In this document: one piece after another, positions 16,391-25,833 of the stretch | Layout of the letters: every line of letters starts with the position of its first letter | How positions within the stretch are numbered: position 1 is the first letter of the stretch | Assembly: GCA_022819985.1 (NCBI GenBank) | Contig: JAJEGH010000018.1 | Span: forward strand, 1 to 64,000 | DNA from: Alphaproteobacteria bacterium | GTDB taxonomy: Bacteria; Pseudomonadota; Alphaproteobacteria; Bin65 | DNA length: 64,000 nt | Direction of reading: 5' to 3' | Program-made: the position numbers and the translations under genes | Notes under the pieces: generated by a model | The model's database searches: none | What the model saw: the letters and a program-made list of their open reading frames with translations, nothing else | What the model was told of the DNA's origin: nothing

Positions 16391-17626
16391 ATGCAATCGA
16401 TCCCGGAAAAACTGAAGAACGTCTCGCGGCGCGACATGCTGCGGATATCGGGGCAGTTCGGCCTGACGTCGACGCTGATCGCGGTCGGCGGGCTGACCGG
16501 CGCGATCACGGCGCCGCGGCTCGCCGAGGCGGCGAACTCGACCTACAAGAAGCGCTTCAAGAAGAAGGCGCGGTTCAAGCTGAAATTCGGCGCGGCCGGC
16601 TTCAACGAACGCAACCTGCTGATCGAGCGGGCCGGGTGCCTGCAATTCGTCAACGATCTGGAAGAGCGGACCGACGGCGAAATCCAGATCGAGTTCATCG
16701 GCTCTAACCAGATTTGCGGCCAGCTGAATTGCGTGACCAAGACCCAGCAGGGCATCGTCGACATCTACGCCGCGTCGACGCAGAACTCGGCCGGCGGCGC
16801 GCCCTACCTGAACGTGCTGGACTACGCCTACATGTTCCCGTCCCGCGCGGCGCAGTATCACTTCCTGTACTCGCCCAAGAGCATGAAGGTACTGCGCGAG
16901 CCCATGCGCAAGCGGCATGGCATCGAATTCCTGTTCTCCCACGCCGAACTGCGCGGCATTCAGCTTGGCCTGAAGTGGAAGGACAAGCCGGTGGTCAAGA
17001 GCGTGAAGGAACTGGCCGGCACGAAGAACCGGGTGACGGGCACGCAGCTCGGCCGCATCGCGATGAAGCTGATGAACCTGAATCCGACGCCGATCGCCTG
17101 GGCGGAAACCCTCGACGGCCTGAAACAGGGCCTGGTCGACGGCGCCGAAACCTGGCCCTCGGCCGTGGCTTACGCCAACATGTCGCCGGTGGTCTCGCAG
17201 TGCGTCGACCTCGAATTCTTCTGCGGCACCGAACATACGGCGATGAGCAGCAAGACGTTCGACAAGCTGGGCGGCGAACTGCAGGACGCCGTGATGGAAT
17301 CGTCCTATCTGACCCAGGTCCATGTCCAGGCGGCCAACGAGGTGTCCCTGGTCAACACGGTCGGCTTCTCCAATCCGCAGTTGCCCAACACGCTGTTCGC
17401 CAAGCACAACGTTCGCGTTGCCTGGCTGAGCGATGCGGCGCGACGCGAGGCGGAGGAAATGTGCTCTCCGGAGTTCCAGCCCAAGCCGTGGGAACAATGG
17501 CGCGAACGGCTGAACGGCTGGTCCGGCGGCCTCGACACCTACAAGTATATCTACGACGTCGCACGCGAGATTCCGGCCAACACGCTGGCCGAGAATGTCG
17601 AGCCGCGGCGCTGGTGGAAGGGCTAG
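16391..17626 (+). CDS. dctP: TRAP transporter substrate-binding protein DctP
   Basis: 411 residues. The N-terminus carries a twin-arginine type signal (SRRDMLRISGQFGL followed by a hydrophobic stretch ending near AEAAN). The body is a DctP fold, with EIQIEFIGSNQ and the conserved ETWPSAVAYANM region. The ATG at 16391 is chosen over 16370 because AGGAGGAA lies just upstream. First gene of a dctPQM-iclR set. Confidence 0.9.
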   Translation: MQSIPEKLKNVSRRDMLRISGQFGLTSTLIAVGGLTGAITAPRLAEAANSTYKKRFKKKARFKLKFGAAGFNERNLLIERAGCLQFVNDLEERTDGEIQIEFIGSNQICGQLNCVTKTQQGIVDIYAASTQNSAGGAPYLNVLDYAYMFPSRAAQYHFLYSPKSMKVLREPMRKRHGIEFLFSHAELRGIQLGLKWKDKPVVKSVKELAGTKNRVTGTQLGRIAMKLMNLNPTPIAWAETLDGLKQGLVDGAETWPSAVAYANMSPVVSQCVDLEFFCGTEHTAMSSKTFDKLGGELQDAVMESSYLTQVHVQAANEVSLVNTVGFSNPQLPNTLFAKHNVRVAWLSDAARREAEEMCSPEFQPKPWEQWRERLNGWSGGLDTYKYIYDVAREIPANTLAENVEPRRWWKG

Positions 17627-17661
17627 AAGCCGGCCCCTCAGCGGTTTACCGGCGAAGGGAG

Positions 17662-17693
17662 CGGGCTTCGGATTCGAAGCCCGTTTCCGTTTC
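17662..17693 (+). terminator. Terminator-like attenuator between dctP and dctQ
   Basis: CGGGCTTCG, a GATT loop, and CGAAGCCCG make a perfect 9-base stem followed by TTTCCGTTTCC. A partial terminator here would give more binding protein than permease from one promoter. Confidence 0.6.
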
Positions 17694-17856
17694 CGGGCCG
17701 ATCCGCCGCCGGAGTCGGAATGGACATCCGGCCCGGCAGCCGGCATGATCGACGCACCGCAGCGGTATGCCTGCCCGCGTCGGCGGCGGGCGCTGCCGGC
17801 GCAGCAGGGGGGATCGGTAGAGGGGGCCGGTTCGGCCGAGCCCACGGAGGCCAACC

Positions 17857-18375
17857 ATGTGGCTATTGCGATGGATCGACGCCAACGTCGAGCGGATCGT
17901 AATCCTGGTCGCCTATGTGTTCATGGCCGGGATCATCTTTGTCGAAGTGATCCGGCGTTTCCTGCTGAGTGAGCAGGTCGCCTGGTCTTCGACCATCCCC
18001 ATCTACCTGTTTCTCTGGGTGGTCTGGATCGCGTGCGCCCACAATGTGCGCATCCGGGCGCATCTCAGCTTCGACGAACTCCGCAACAAGCTGTCCCAGC
18101 GCGGGCAGCTGCTCTGCCTGTTGCTGGACGCCGTCCTCTGGATCGTCTTTTCCGTCATCGTCATCTACTACACGGCGAAGCAGGTCCTGCTTTCCAGGGA
18201 TAATTTCGCCATCGTCCAGGGTACCGACGATGTCATGCAGTGGTGGTTCTATATCGCCACGCCGCTCGCCTTCTCCCTCCTGATCGTCCGCGTCCTGCAG
18301 AATGTCGCGAAGGATGTGTCGGACTACCGGAACGGCCGGCCGCTGAAGGTCCAGACCGGCATGCTCGGCGAATAG
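17857..18375 (+). CDS. dctQ: TRAP transporter small permease DctQ
   Basis: 172 residues with four hydrophobic segments, including IVILVAYVFMAGIIFVEVIR and the conserved second half WVVWIACAHNVRIRAHLSFD. GGAGG precedes the ATG. It lies 9 bases before dctM, so the two are translated together. Its role is to help the large permease accept the loaded binding protein and the sodium gradient. Confidence 0.92.
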   Translation: MWLLRWIDANVERIVILVAYVFMAGIIFVEVIRRFLLSEQVAWSSTIPIYLFLWVVWIACAHNVRIRAHLSFDELRNKLSQRGQLLCLLLDAVLWIVFSVIVIYYTAKQVLLSRDNFAIVQGTDDVMQWWFYIATPLAFSLLIVRVLQNVAKDVSDYRNGRPLKVQTGMLGE

Positions 18376-18384
18376 GAGGCGGGC

Positions 18385-19842
18385 ATGCAGACCTTCTGGA
18401 TCATTCTGGTCTCCGGCGTCGTCACCGTCTTTTTCGCCGTCGGCGTGCCGATCTTTCTGGTAATCGGCTTCTGGGTGATCGGCGTCAGCCTGGTCATCGA
18501 CTTCACCCTCGCCAACCTCGGCGTCACCCTGTTCGAGGGATTGAACTTCTTCGGCCTGCTGGCCCTGCCGCTCTTTATCCTGACCGGCGACCTGATCAAG
18601 GGCGCCGGCATCGCCAAACGGTTGTCGGAAGTTGCGTTTTCGATTCTGGGCTGGCTGCGCGGCGGCCTCGGTATGGCGTCCCTCGGCGCCTGCGGCCTGT
18701 TCGCGGCGATTTCGGGTTCGAACTCGGCGACCACCGCCACCATCGGCTCGATCATGCACCCGGAAATGAGCAAGGGCGGCTACGACCGGAATTTCGCCGC
18801 CGCCACGGTCGCCGCCGGCGGCACGGTGGGCATCATCATCCCGCCGTCGATCATCTTCATCGTTTACGGCTTCCTGATGAACCTGTCGATTTCCGACCTG
18901 TTCATCGGCGGCCTGCTGCCGGGCGTCCTGATGATCGTCGCGATGCAGTTCGTCTGCTGGCTGATCTGCCAGTTGAACGGCTGGGGGCATCTGATCTCGA
19001 TCGACCTGCGCCGCATCGTCAAGACGGCCATCGGCGCCTGGATCGGCTTCGCCGCCATCGTCCTGGTCATCTGGGGCATCTATTCCGGGAAATTCTCGCC
19101 GACCGAAGCGGCGGGCGTCACCGCGGGATTCTGCACGATCATGGGTCTGATCTTCTATCCGATCTATCGCTATGTGCATCGGAACAAGACGGTCAGCCGG
19201 GAACAGATCGAACAGGAAGAGGCGGCGGCGCTGTCCGCGGCCGACACCGCCGGCCGCGGCAACCTGGCCGCGGAGCAGTATTCGGAGGATACCGGGTATC
19301 TGGAGCGGGTCGTGATCCCCGGCTTTTCGTTCCGCGAACTGCCGGACCTCATCATGCGGTCCGGCCAGATTACCGGCGTCCTGGCGCCATTGATCGCGAT
19401 TTCGGTCGTGATGCAGCAGATTCTGACGCTGCTGGGCGCCAAGGAGTTCTTCACCGGCTTCGTCGGCGGGATGGGCGGGTACTACGCGGTGCTGTTCGTC
19501 TGCATGGGGATCGTTCTGCTGGCGGGAACCGTTCTGGAAAGCCTGCCCAACACGATCATCTTCGCGCCGATTCTGGCGCCGATCGCGGCGCAGTTCGGCA
19601 TCGATCCGATCCATTTCGCCGTGGTGTTCCTCATCGGCGACGCGATCGGCTTCATCACGCCGCCCTACGGGCTCAACCTGTATGTCGCCAGCGGTATCAC
19701 GGGCATCCCGTATTTCCGATTGCTGTACTACACGATGCCCTATTTCATCGCCCTGTCGATCGTGTGGCTGGTGGTGGCGCTCGTGCCGGATATCTCCACC
19801 ATTCTGCTCGTTCACGAAGGCGCAGGAACATTTCAACAGTAG
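18385..19842 (+). CDS. dctM: TRAP transporter large permease DctM
   Basis: 485 residues, about 50 longer than the usual DctM because of a charged cytoplasmic loop (HRNKTVSREQIEQEEAAALS to about residue 320). SGSNSATTATIGSIMHPEM, GGTVGIIIPPSIIFIVYG and the late GFITPPYGLNLYV are DctM motifs. AGGAGG precedes the ATG. With DctP and DctQ it forms a complete sodium-coupled uptake system, probably for an organic acid. Confidence 0.93.
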   Translation: MQTFWIILVSGVVTVFFAVGVPIFLVIGFWVIGVSLVIDFTLANLGVTLFEGLNFFGLLALPLFILTGDLIKGAGIAKRLSEVAFSILGWLRGGLGMASLGACGLFAAISGSNSATTATIGSIMHPEMSKGGYDRNFAAATVAAGGTVGIIIPPSIIFIVYGFLMNLSISDLFIGGLLPGVLMIVAMQFVCWLICQLNGWGHLISIDLRRIVKTAIGAWIGFAAIVLVIWGIYSGKFSPTEAAGVTAGFCTIMGLIFYPIYRYVHRNKTVSREQIEQEEAAALSAADTAGRGNLAAEQYSEDTGYLERVVIPGFSFRELPDLIMRSGQITGVLAPLIAISVVMQQILTLLGAKEFFTGFVGGMGGYYAVLFVCMGIVLLAGTVLESLPNTIIFAPILAPIAAQFGIDPIHFAVVFLIGDAIGFITPPYGLNLYVASGITGIPYFRLLYYTMPYFIALSIVWLVVALVPDISTILLVHEGAGTFQQ

Positions 19843-19850
19843 CGCCGCCG

Positions 19851-20675
19851 GTGGCCGGAAACCCGTTGGACGAATCGCAGCCCCCGGAGCGGGACGTTCA
19901 CCGGAACCTTCACCGGGACGCTCCCCCCGCAGGTTTGCGGACCCTGCTGGTCATTCAGGCGCTGCTGGATGCCGGGGTGCCGCTCACGCCGACGGCGATC
20001 AACGAGCGGCTCAATCTTCCGAAAGCGACCATCCACCGGATCTGCCAGCGCCTGCTCGACGCGGAATGGCTTGCCAGGGACCTGGACGGGAAACGCCTGC
20101 TCCCCGGCCGGCATCTCGTGGCCTTTACGGGTCGTCTGGCGGTTTTCTCGCGATATATGCATGCCCGGGTGGCCATCCTACGCCGCCTTTCGGAAGCGAT
20201 CGGAGAGACCTGCAACATCACGATTCCGGTCCGCGAAGGTATGGTCTATCTCGACCGGGTCGAGACGCGCTGGCCGCTGCGCATCCATCTGCCTGTCGGC
20301 GGGACGGTGCCGTTCTACTGCACGGCGAGCGGAAAACTCTATCTGAGCTCCCTGCCGAGATCGAGGCAGCATCGGATCGTGCATTCGCTGAGCCTCGACG
20401 GCCTCGCGACGAACACGATAACCGATCCGGAAGTTCTCCTGGACGCTCTCAAGGAAATTGCGAAAGACCGTGTCGGCACGGACGACGAGGAATTCGTGCA
20501 GGGGATGGTCGCCGTCGCCGTACCCATCGACGACGAAAGGCGCCGGCTGATGGCAACCGTGGCGGTGCACGGTCCGGTCCATCGCATGTCGTTCGAGGAG
20601 GCCCGGCGTCATGTCCCCGCGCTGCGCGAGGCGGCCGGGGAACTCCGCGCCATCTTTCTCGAAGACCGGGTCTGA
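19851..20675 (+). CDS. IclR-family transcriptional regulator
   Basis: An IclR protein of about 274 residues. The winged helix is at the N-terminus (LRTLLVIQALLDAGVPLTPTA, then LPKATIHRICQRLL) and the effector domain follows (SEAIGETCNITIPVREGMVYL ... GTVPFYCTASGKLYLS). No ATG is well placed. A GTG at 19851, nine bases after dctM, is chosen, but the start is uncertain. It likely senses the substrate or product of the neighbouring TRAP and GMC genes; the dyad at 16306-16324 is a candidate target. Confidence 0.88.
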   Translation: MAGNPLDESQPPERDVHRNLHRDAPPAGLRTLLVIQALLDAGVPLTPTAINERLNLPKATIHRICQRLLDAEWLARDLDGKRLLPGRHLVAFTGRLAVFSRYMHARVAILRRLSEAIGETCNITIPVREGMVYLDRVETRWPLRIHLPVGGTVPFYCTASGKLYLSSLPRSRQHRIVHSLSLDGLATNTITDPEVLLDALKEIAKDRVGTDDEEFVQGMVAVAVPIDDERRRLMATVAVHGPVHRMSFEEARRHVPALREAAGELRAIFLEDRV

Positions 20676-20779
20676 ATTCGGGAGCGCCGGTCCCGTAGCA
20701 GAAGCAGATGGGGACTCCGCCGGGATCGGCGCGCAGCAACCCTACATGGCAAGGCGCCCGGCGCGAAATCCCGCCGCCT

Positions 20780-22366
20780 TCAGCCGCCGCTTTCCGCCTC
20801 GATCGTCCGGCGCAGGTCGGGCTTCGAGACCTTGGCGATACCGCCGGTGCGCGGCAGGTCGTCGAGGAAACGGATCTCCCGCGGCTGTTTGAAATCGGCG
20901 AGCGCCGCCCGGCAGCGCCGTTCGATGGCCGCGGCGAGCGCAGCCGTGTCCCGGTCGTCGTCCGCCACCACGAACGCCACGGGCACCTCGTCGCGCAGCG
21001 CGTCGGCCTTGCCGACGACCGCGGCCTCCGCGACGCCGTCGACCTGCCCGATGACCCGCTCGAGCTCCGCCGGGCTGACATTCTCGCCGCCGACCTTGAG
21101 CATGTCCTTGGCGCGGTCGGCGAAGCCGATCAGCCCGTCCTCGTGCAGCGTCACCAGATCGCCGGTGATGAAATAGCCGCGCTCGTCGAAGGACTCCGCA
21201 GTCGCCTTCGGATTGTCGAGATATTCCCGGAACAGGGACAGGCCCGGCGTGCCGAGGAGGCGCAGCTCGCCCGTCTCGCCCGGTTCGACCGGCCGGCCGT
21301 CGTCGCGCAGCACGGCCAGCCGGTATTCCGGCGCCGGCCGGCCGATGGCGCCGTCGCGCTTGGGCAGGCCGGGATCGCCGACGATGCCCTGGGTGATGAT
21401 CTCCGTCATGCCCCACCAGCCGAGCAGCGGGACGCGGAAATGTTCTTCGACGGCGGAATCGAGCACGGCGTGGCCCCAGTTGCGGAACCAGTGCCGCTCC
21501 GGCACCGGCTCGCGGCGCAGCGCCTCGGTGCAGAAGGGCACCAGCGAGGCCCAGGTGCAGCGGTGCGCCGCCGCCGCGGGCCAGAAATTGCTCGCCGAGA
21601 AGCGCGGCTGGAGCACGACCTCCGCCCCGGCCCACAGGCTCGCCATGGTCGAGTAGATGCCGGAGACGACGTGGAACAGCGGCAGGGTGACGAGGTGGCG
21701 GTCGGCCTCGGTCAGCCGCTCGTGGTTCGCCGAGACCTGGCCGCCCCACAGGACGTTGTCGTGGGTCCAGACGACGCCCTTGGGCCGCGCCGTGCTGCCG
21801 GAGGTGTAGTGCACCGCCAGCGGCCGCCGGCCGTCGCACGCCGGGGCGGGGGCTTTCGCAGCGTCGCCGAACAGCGCCTCGAACCGCTCGTCGGCGGCGG
21901 GCCGGTCGCCCTCGGCCGGCGCGGCGCCCGAATCGTGCGCGGTGACGGCCATCCAGTCGAGCCCGGTGCAGAAGTCGCGGACGCGGGCCGCCAGGCCGGG
22001 CTGGGTGATCGCGGCGGCGACGCCGGCATGGTCGGCGAAATAGGCCAGTTCCTCGCCGCTCGCCCGGGCATTCGTCGCGACGGCGACCGCGCCGATGCGC
22101 GCCAGCGCGTGCCAGGAGAGCAGATATTCCGGCGCATTCTCCAGGTTGATCATCACCCGGTCGCCGGGCCGGACGCCGCGCTGCAACAGGCCGTGGGCCA
22201 GCCGGGCGGCATCGTCGGCGAAGGCGGCGTAGGTCCAGGATTTCGCCTCGCCGCCGAACGGCGCCCAGGTCAGGAAGGGGCGGCTGCCGTGGCTCTCCGC
22301 CCGCTTCAGCAGCAGGCTGGCGAGGTCGAGGCCGGCATAGGGGCTGACATACGGTTCGTCGCGCAT
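20780..22366 (-). CDS. AMP-forming acyl-CoA ligase
   Basis: 528 residues of the ANL superfamily. The P-loop is YTSGSTARPKGVVWTH, with GWWGMTEI and GYFITGDL downstream. The catalytic Lys of the C-terminal domain sits in GGIAKVSK. The overall pattern resembles CaiC-like carnitine/crotonobetaine and short aromatic or branched acid ligases. It is the last gene of an operon with a MaoC hydratase and a TRAP permease, which suggests import of an acid, CoA activation and hydration. The acid is unknown. Confidence 0.88.
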   Translation of the reverse strand: MRDEPYVSPYAGLDLASLLLKRAESHGSRPFLTWAPFGGEAKSWTYAAFADDAARLAHGLLQRGVRPGDRVMINLENAPEYLLSWHALARIGAVAVATNARASGEELAYFADHAGVAAAITQPGLAARVRDFCTGLDWMAVTAHDSGAAPAEGDRPAADERFEALFGDAAKAPAPACDGRRPLAVHYTSGSTARPKGVVWTHDNVLWGGQVSANHERLTEADRHLVTLPLFHVVSGIYSTMASLWAGAEVVLQPRFSASNFWPAAAAHRCTWASLVPFCTEALRREPVPERHWFRNWGHAVLDSAVEEHFRVPLLGWWGMTEIITQGIVGDPGLPKRDGAIGRPAPEYRLAVLRDDGRPVEPGETGELRLLGTPGLSLFREYLDNPKATAESFDERGYFITGDLVTLHEDGLIGFADRAKDMLKVGGENVSPAELERVIGQVDGVAEAAVVGKADALRDEVPVAFVVADDDRDTAALAAAIERRCRAALADFKQPREIRFLDDLPRTGGIAKVSKPDLRRTIEAESGG

Positions 22367-22385
22367 CGCAGGGCGGTCTCCACAG

Positions 22386-22425
22386 GTGCTCAGGGACGGT
22401 TGCTCAAGGGCAATTGCTCAGGGGC
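22386..22425. repeat. Three 13-14 base tandem units between maoC-like gene and ligase
   Basis: Units built on TGCTCAGGG repeat three times and fill the short spacer. Part of the window-wide set of short tandem repeats at gene boundaries. Confidence 0.7.
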
Positions 22426-22429
22426 GGTT

Positions 22430-22912
22430 TCATCGGGCGTCGGCCTCCGCCGGGCGGATACGGAAGAAGGACTTGCCGCGCTTTTCCAGCACGGTCTCGC
22501 CGTCCCGGTCGACGAGCGTGGCGAGGACCCGCACCAGTCCGCGGTCCGGCCGGCTGCGCGAGCGGCGGCGGTCGATCACCTCGACGCGGAGCGAAAGGGG
22601 CTCGCCGGGGCGCACGGGGCGGCGGAATTCCAGCCCGTCGACGCCGGGCGAGGCGATGACCGCGGCGCGTTTCAGGTAGCACTCGTACTGCATGCGCTGC
22701 ATGAGGGCGGCGACCTGCCAGCCGCTGGCGATCAGGCTGCCGAACTGGCTCTGCGCCGCGGCTGCCGGATCGGTGTGGAGCGGCACCGGGTCGAACTGCC
22801 GGCCGAAAGCGACGATGTCCTCTGCGCTGAGGCTCATCTCGCCCCATTCGAACACCCGGCCGGGGGTGAAGTCCTCGAAATACAGTGTCTCGGCACGGTC
22901 CGGCGCGGTCAT
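22430..22912 (-). CDS. MaoC-family (R)-specific enoyl-CoA hydratase
   Basis: 160 residues of a hot-dog fold. YFEDFTPGRVFEWGE opens it and the hydratase motif FGRQFDPVPLHTDPAAA carries the catalytic Asp/His pair. FGSLIASGWQVAALM follows. Its ATG overlaps the permease stop (ATGA), so it is translationally coupled to the TRAP permease. It likely hydrates the enoyl-CoA made from the acid activated by the next gene. Confidence 0.9.
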   Translation of the reverse strand: MTAPDRAETLYFEDFTPGRVFEWGEMSLSAEDIVAFGRQFDPVPLHTDPAAAAQSQFGSLIASGWQVAALMQRMQYECYLKRAAVIASPGVDGLEFRRPVRPGEPLSLRVEVIDRRRSRSRPDRGLVRVLATLVDRDGETVLEKRGKSFFRIRPAEADAR

Positions 22913-25356
22913 GGCTCGCGGCCCTCTCCTGCAAGGTCCGGGCGCCGGCGCCTGCCGAACGGCCGGAGATGGTGGACCGCCAGACAGACGGCGGCGACGC
23001 CCAGCGCGCCGATGGCGACCTCCTGCGTCTTGACCAGCAGCAGGACCGCCAGCGCCAGCCGCAGCCCGGTTTCGACGGTCGAAAGGCGCGCCCGGTCGTA
23101 GCGGCTCAGCGCGCTCGCCACCAGATAGAGCGCGACCGCCAGCCGGAAGACGAGCCAGGCGAGGCCGCCGAAATCGATACTTCCGTCGTAGCCCGGCAGC
23201 CAGGTCTTGGTCGCGCTCACGCTGCCGTCGAGGGACTGCGCGAGCTGGGCCTGTTCGATCAGCAGAAACTCCGGATAGAAGGCGAACACGAAGGGGATCG
23301 TGAACATCACGATGCCGACCCGGACGGCCGCGAAGCCGGTCGACAGGGGCTCGGCCTTCGATATGGTCGAGGCCGCGAAGGCGGCGATCGCCACCGGCGG
23401 CGTGATCGCCGAAGCGACCGCGAAGTAGAAGATGAACATGTGCGCCGTGAACAGCGAGGTGCCGAGGGCGACCAGCAGCGGCCCGATGATCAGGATGACG
23501 TTCACATAGGCCGGCAGGGTCGGCATCCCCATGCCGAGCAGGATGGTCGCCAGCATGGCGACGACCAGCGCAATCATCAGGTAGACCGAACCGCCGAGCA
23601 CGAACTCCTGGCCGAAGAGGGTGAAGGTCGAGATCGTCTTGAGCCAGTTGAGGATGTCGATGGTCAGGATGCCGGTAATGCTGGTGAAGCTGATGCAGAC
23701 GTCGATCACCGCGACGGCGACGAGGAGAAGGAACAGCTGCGCGATCACCAGCCCGGCCTCGGCGAGGGCGCGGATCACCCGCGACGGCGCGCGCCGGATT
23801 TCGGGATCGAGGAACAGCAGCGCGATCAGCAGGGCGACGGCCCAGAAGCCCGCCGAGTCCGGGTCGCCGGCCGCGTTTCTGAGGACCTGGAGGACCCAGG
23901 GCATGTCTTCGCCCGAAGCCGGATCGTAGCCGGCCAGAAAGCCGAGGACGCCGGTGCCGATGCCGTCCTTGGTGCTGAGCAGAAGGACGAGGATGACGAC
24001 GATCGGTCCGGCGATCATCGACAGATTGGTCCAGTCCCGCCGCGTCAGTTCGCGCTCGCCGGATTGCCGGCCCACGGCCGCGATCCCGGTGCGCCGCGCT
24101 TCGAACACGACGGTCAGGAACAGGCTGAAGAAATAGGCGAGGGCCGGCAGGAACGCCGCCACGATCACCTGCGAATAAGGCACTGTCGACAGCGCCGCCA
24201 GCACGAAGGCCGCGATGCCCATGACCGGCGGCATGATCTGTCCGCCGCTTGAGGCCGCCGCCTCGACGCCGCCGGCGAAGGTCGGCTTGAAGCCGGTGCG
24301 CATCATCATCGGGATGGTCAGCGTTCCCGTGCCCAGCACGTTGACGACCGGCGCGCCCGAGACCGTGCCGAAGGTCGCCGAGCCGACGATGGCGGCGTGG
24401 GCCGGACCGCCGCGCAGGCTGCGCGTGACCCGGAAGGCGAGCTTGATCAGCGACTGGCCGCCGGCCGACGTGGCGAACAGGGCGCCGAGCACGACATAGG
24501 GGAATACGATGTTGACGATGACGCTGAGAAAGCGTCCCAGGATGCTGTTCGATTCCTGGATGATGGCGTTGCGCGCGCCGATGACGCCGGCGGAATAGTT
24601 CCGCACGCCGTCGGATTCGGTGCCGATCGAGGTCGTCAGATAGCGGTTGCCGCTCCACTCGAAATACCAGGCGGCGGAGGACAGGACCGTATAGAGCCCG
24701 ATGACGATGGCGACCGCGACGATCGGAAAGCCCCAGGCCCGGACGATGTAGACGAAGAAAACCGCCAGGGAGCCGAGCAGGAAGGGCAGGATCCAGTTGC
24801 CGAGATTGGCTTGGCAATCCGGGAATTCCTCGACCGGGTCGATGCCGAAAATGGCCTTGTATTCGGCGGCCCGCGCGGCCGTCTCCGCCATGAGCCGGGC
24901 GCGTTCGCCGGTGATTTCGTCGATCAGGCAGACCTGCTCGTGCTCGATCAGATAGACGACGGCCATGCCGAGGATCGCGGCGAGCATCAACAGGTCGAGA
25001 GCGATGCCCAGCCCGCGCTGCACGGCGGGGCGGCCGCGCCGGGCCCGTCCGAAGGAAACGGTCAGGAGCGCCGTCGCCATCATCAGGACGAACATCAGCG
25101 GAAAGAAATATTCCGAACTGTATTTGCTCAAGCGCGGAACGCCGCCCAGGCCGGGGATCTCCCGGACGAGTTCGAGCAGCCCCGGAATGCTCGGCAGGTT
25201 GTTCGCCATGCCCAGGACGACGAGAACGAAGGCGATGCCCAGGGCGAGGCGGCCCGTCCAATGGGCGTTCGCCCCGGCCTGCGGTTCCGGGACTTGCGTT
25301 TCCGGGATGGGCGTTTCCGGAATCGGCATTTCAGGGACCGGCGGTGCGTCCTGCAT
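22909..25356 (-). CDS. TRAP transporter fused 4TM/12TM permease
   Basis: 815 residues. About 20 hydrophobic segments combine a DctQ-like N-terminal part with a DctM-like domain (GTVSGAPVVNVLGTGTLTIP, GVEAAASSGGQIMPPVMGIA, GMGMPTLPAYVNVI, TPPVAIAAFAA). This is the form that partners TAXI binding proteins. No binding protein is in its operon; the only TAXI protein in the window is 8.4 kb away at 13512. The N-terminus has a 15-base repeat encoding PIPETPIPETQVPEP. Confidence 0.9.
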   Translation of the reverse strand: MQDAPPVPEMPIPETPIPETQVPEPQAGANAHWTGRLALGIAFVLVVLGMANNLPSIPGLLELVREIPGLGGVPRLSKYSSEYFFPLMFVLMMATALLTVSFGRARRGRPAVQRGLGIALDLLMLAAILGMAVVYLIEHEQVCLIDEITGERARLMAETAARAAEYKAIFGIDPVEEFPDCQANLGNWILPFLLGSLAVFFVYIVRAWGFPIVAVAIVIGLYTVLSSAAWYFEWSGNRYLTTSIGTESDGVRNYSAGVIGARNAIIQESNSILGRFLSVIVNIVFPYVVLGALFATSAGGQSLIKLAFRVTRSLRGGPAHAAIVGSATFGTVSGAPVVNVLGTGTLTIPMMMRTGFKPTFAGGVEAAASSGGQIMPPVMGIAAFVLAALSTVPYSQVIVAAFLPALAYFFSLFLTVVFEARRTGIAAVGRQSGERELTRRDWTNLSMIAGPIVVILVLLLSTKDGIGTGVLGFLAGYDPASGEDMPWVLQVLRNAAGDPDSAGFWAVALLIALLFLDPEIRRAPSRVIRALAEAGLVIAQLFLLLVAVAVIDVCISFTSITGILTIDILNWLKTISTFTLFGQEFVLGGSVYLMIALVVAMLATILLGMGMPTLPAYVNVILIIGPLLVALGTSLFTAHMFIFYFAVASAITPPVAIAAFAASTISKAEPLSTGFAAVRVGIVMFTIPFVFAFYPEFLLIEQAQLAQSLDGSVSATKTWLPGYDGSIDFGGLAWLVFRLAVALYLVASALSRYDRARLSTVETGLRLALAVLLLVKTQEVAIGALGVAAVCLAVHHLRPFGRRRRPDLAGEGREP
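25281..25340 (-). repeat. 15-base tandem repeat x4 in the permease N-terminus
   Basis: Four 15-base units (GCGTTTCCGGGATGG-like on the plus strand) encode PIPET/PIPET/QVPEP repeats before the first membrane segment. Confidence 0.8.
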
Positions 25357-25833
25357 GCGGTTCGACCGGCAATTCCTGGCCCGCGGCTGCGGCCAGCTCG
25401 ATCAGCCGGGTACCGGTCGTAGCATTTTATGCCGCGGAGGGGGCAATCCCCTTCGCCGGGCCGGCACTTTCGCGGCGTCGCGACCCGTCGCGATGCGTCG
25501 CGATCCGCCATGGGCGCCATATCCCGCCGGGCGCCGCCGGACGGGCGTGGCCGCGGAACCGGCCGCCCGGAGTCGCGCATCGGAAGCCGGGCGCGGGCAT
25601 GTCAGCGTCTTGACAGTGGTATCGATTTAGTAAAGCATCCGAAGCGTGATCGCTCGCAGGCCCTGCTAGGTCGGGTCACCCGCCGAATACAACAGCCTGA
25701 TGCCCGACGTGGGATAGCTTCCCGCGTTCAGGCGAATAGGCGGGACATCTCTGCATTCTCTGCGAGTTGGTCACAATGGCCCGGCGCCCCGGTCGGGTCC
25801 AGTCGGTATGTGACCTGGCTGGAGGGGAATGCC
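25357..25833. other. Gene-free region with a nested RNA-like hairpin
   Basis: A 477-base divergent spacer. It holds four GTCGCGA-like units at about 25475-25506, a TTGACA at 25610-25615 without a good -10, and the nested hairpin at 25679-25744. The open frame running through it shows no recognisable domain. I see no gene apart from a possible untranslated leader or small RNA. Confidence 0.5.
25679..25744 (+). other. Three-tier nested hairpin, possible leader RNA or small RNA
   Basis: CCCGCC pairs with GGCGGG, GCCTGA with TCAGGC, and CGTGGGA with TCCCGCG, all nested around a TAGCT loop. A competing short hairpin CGGG-TCA-CCCG (25672-25682) would use the 5' arm of the outer stem, so two states are possible. 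The nuclease start lies about 90 bases downstream. It matches no RNA family I can name. Confidence 0.4.
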
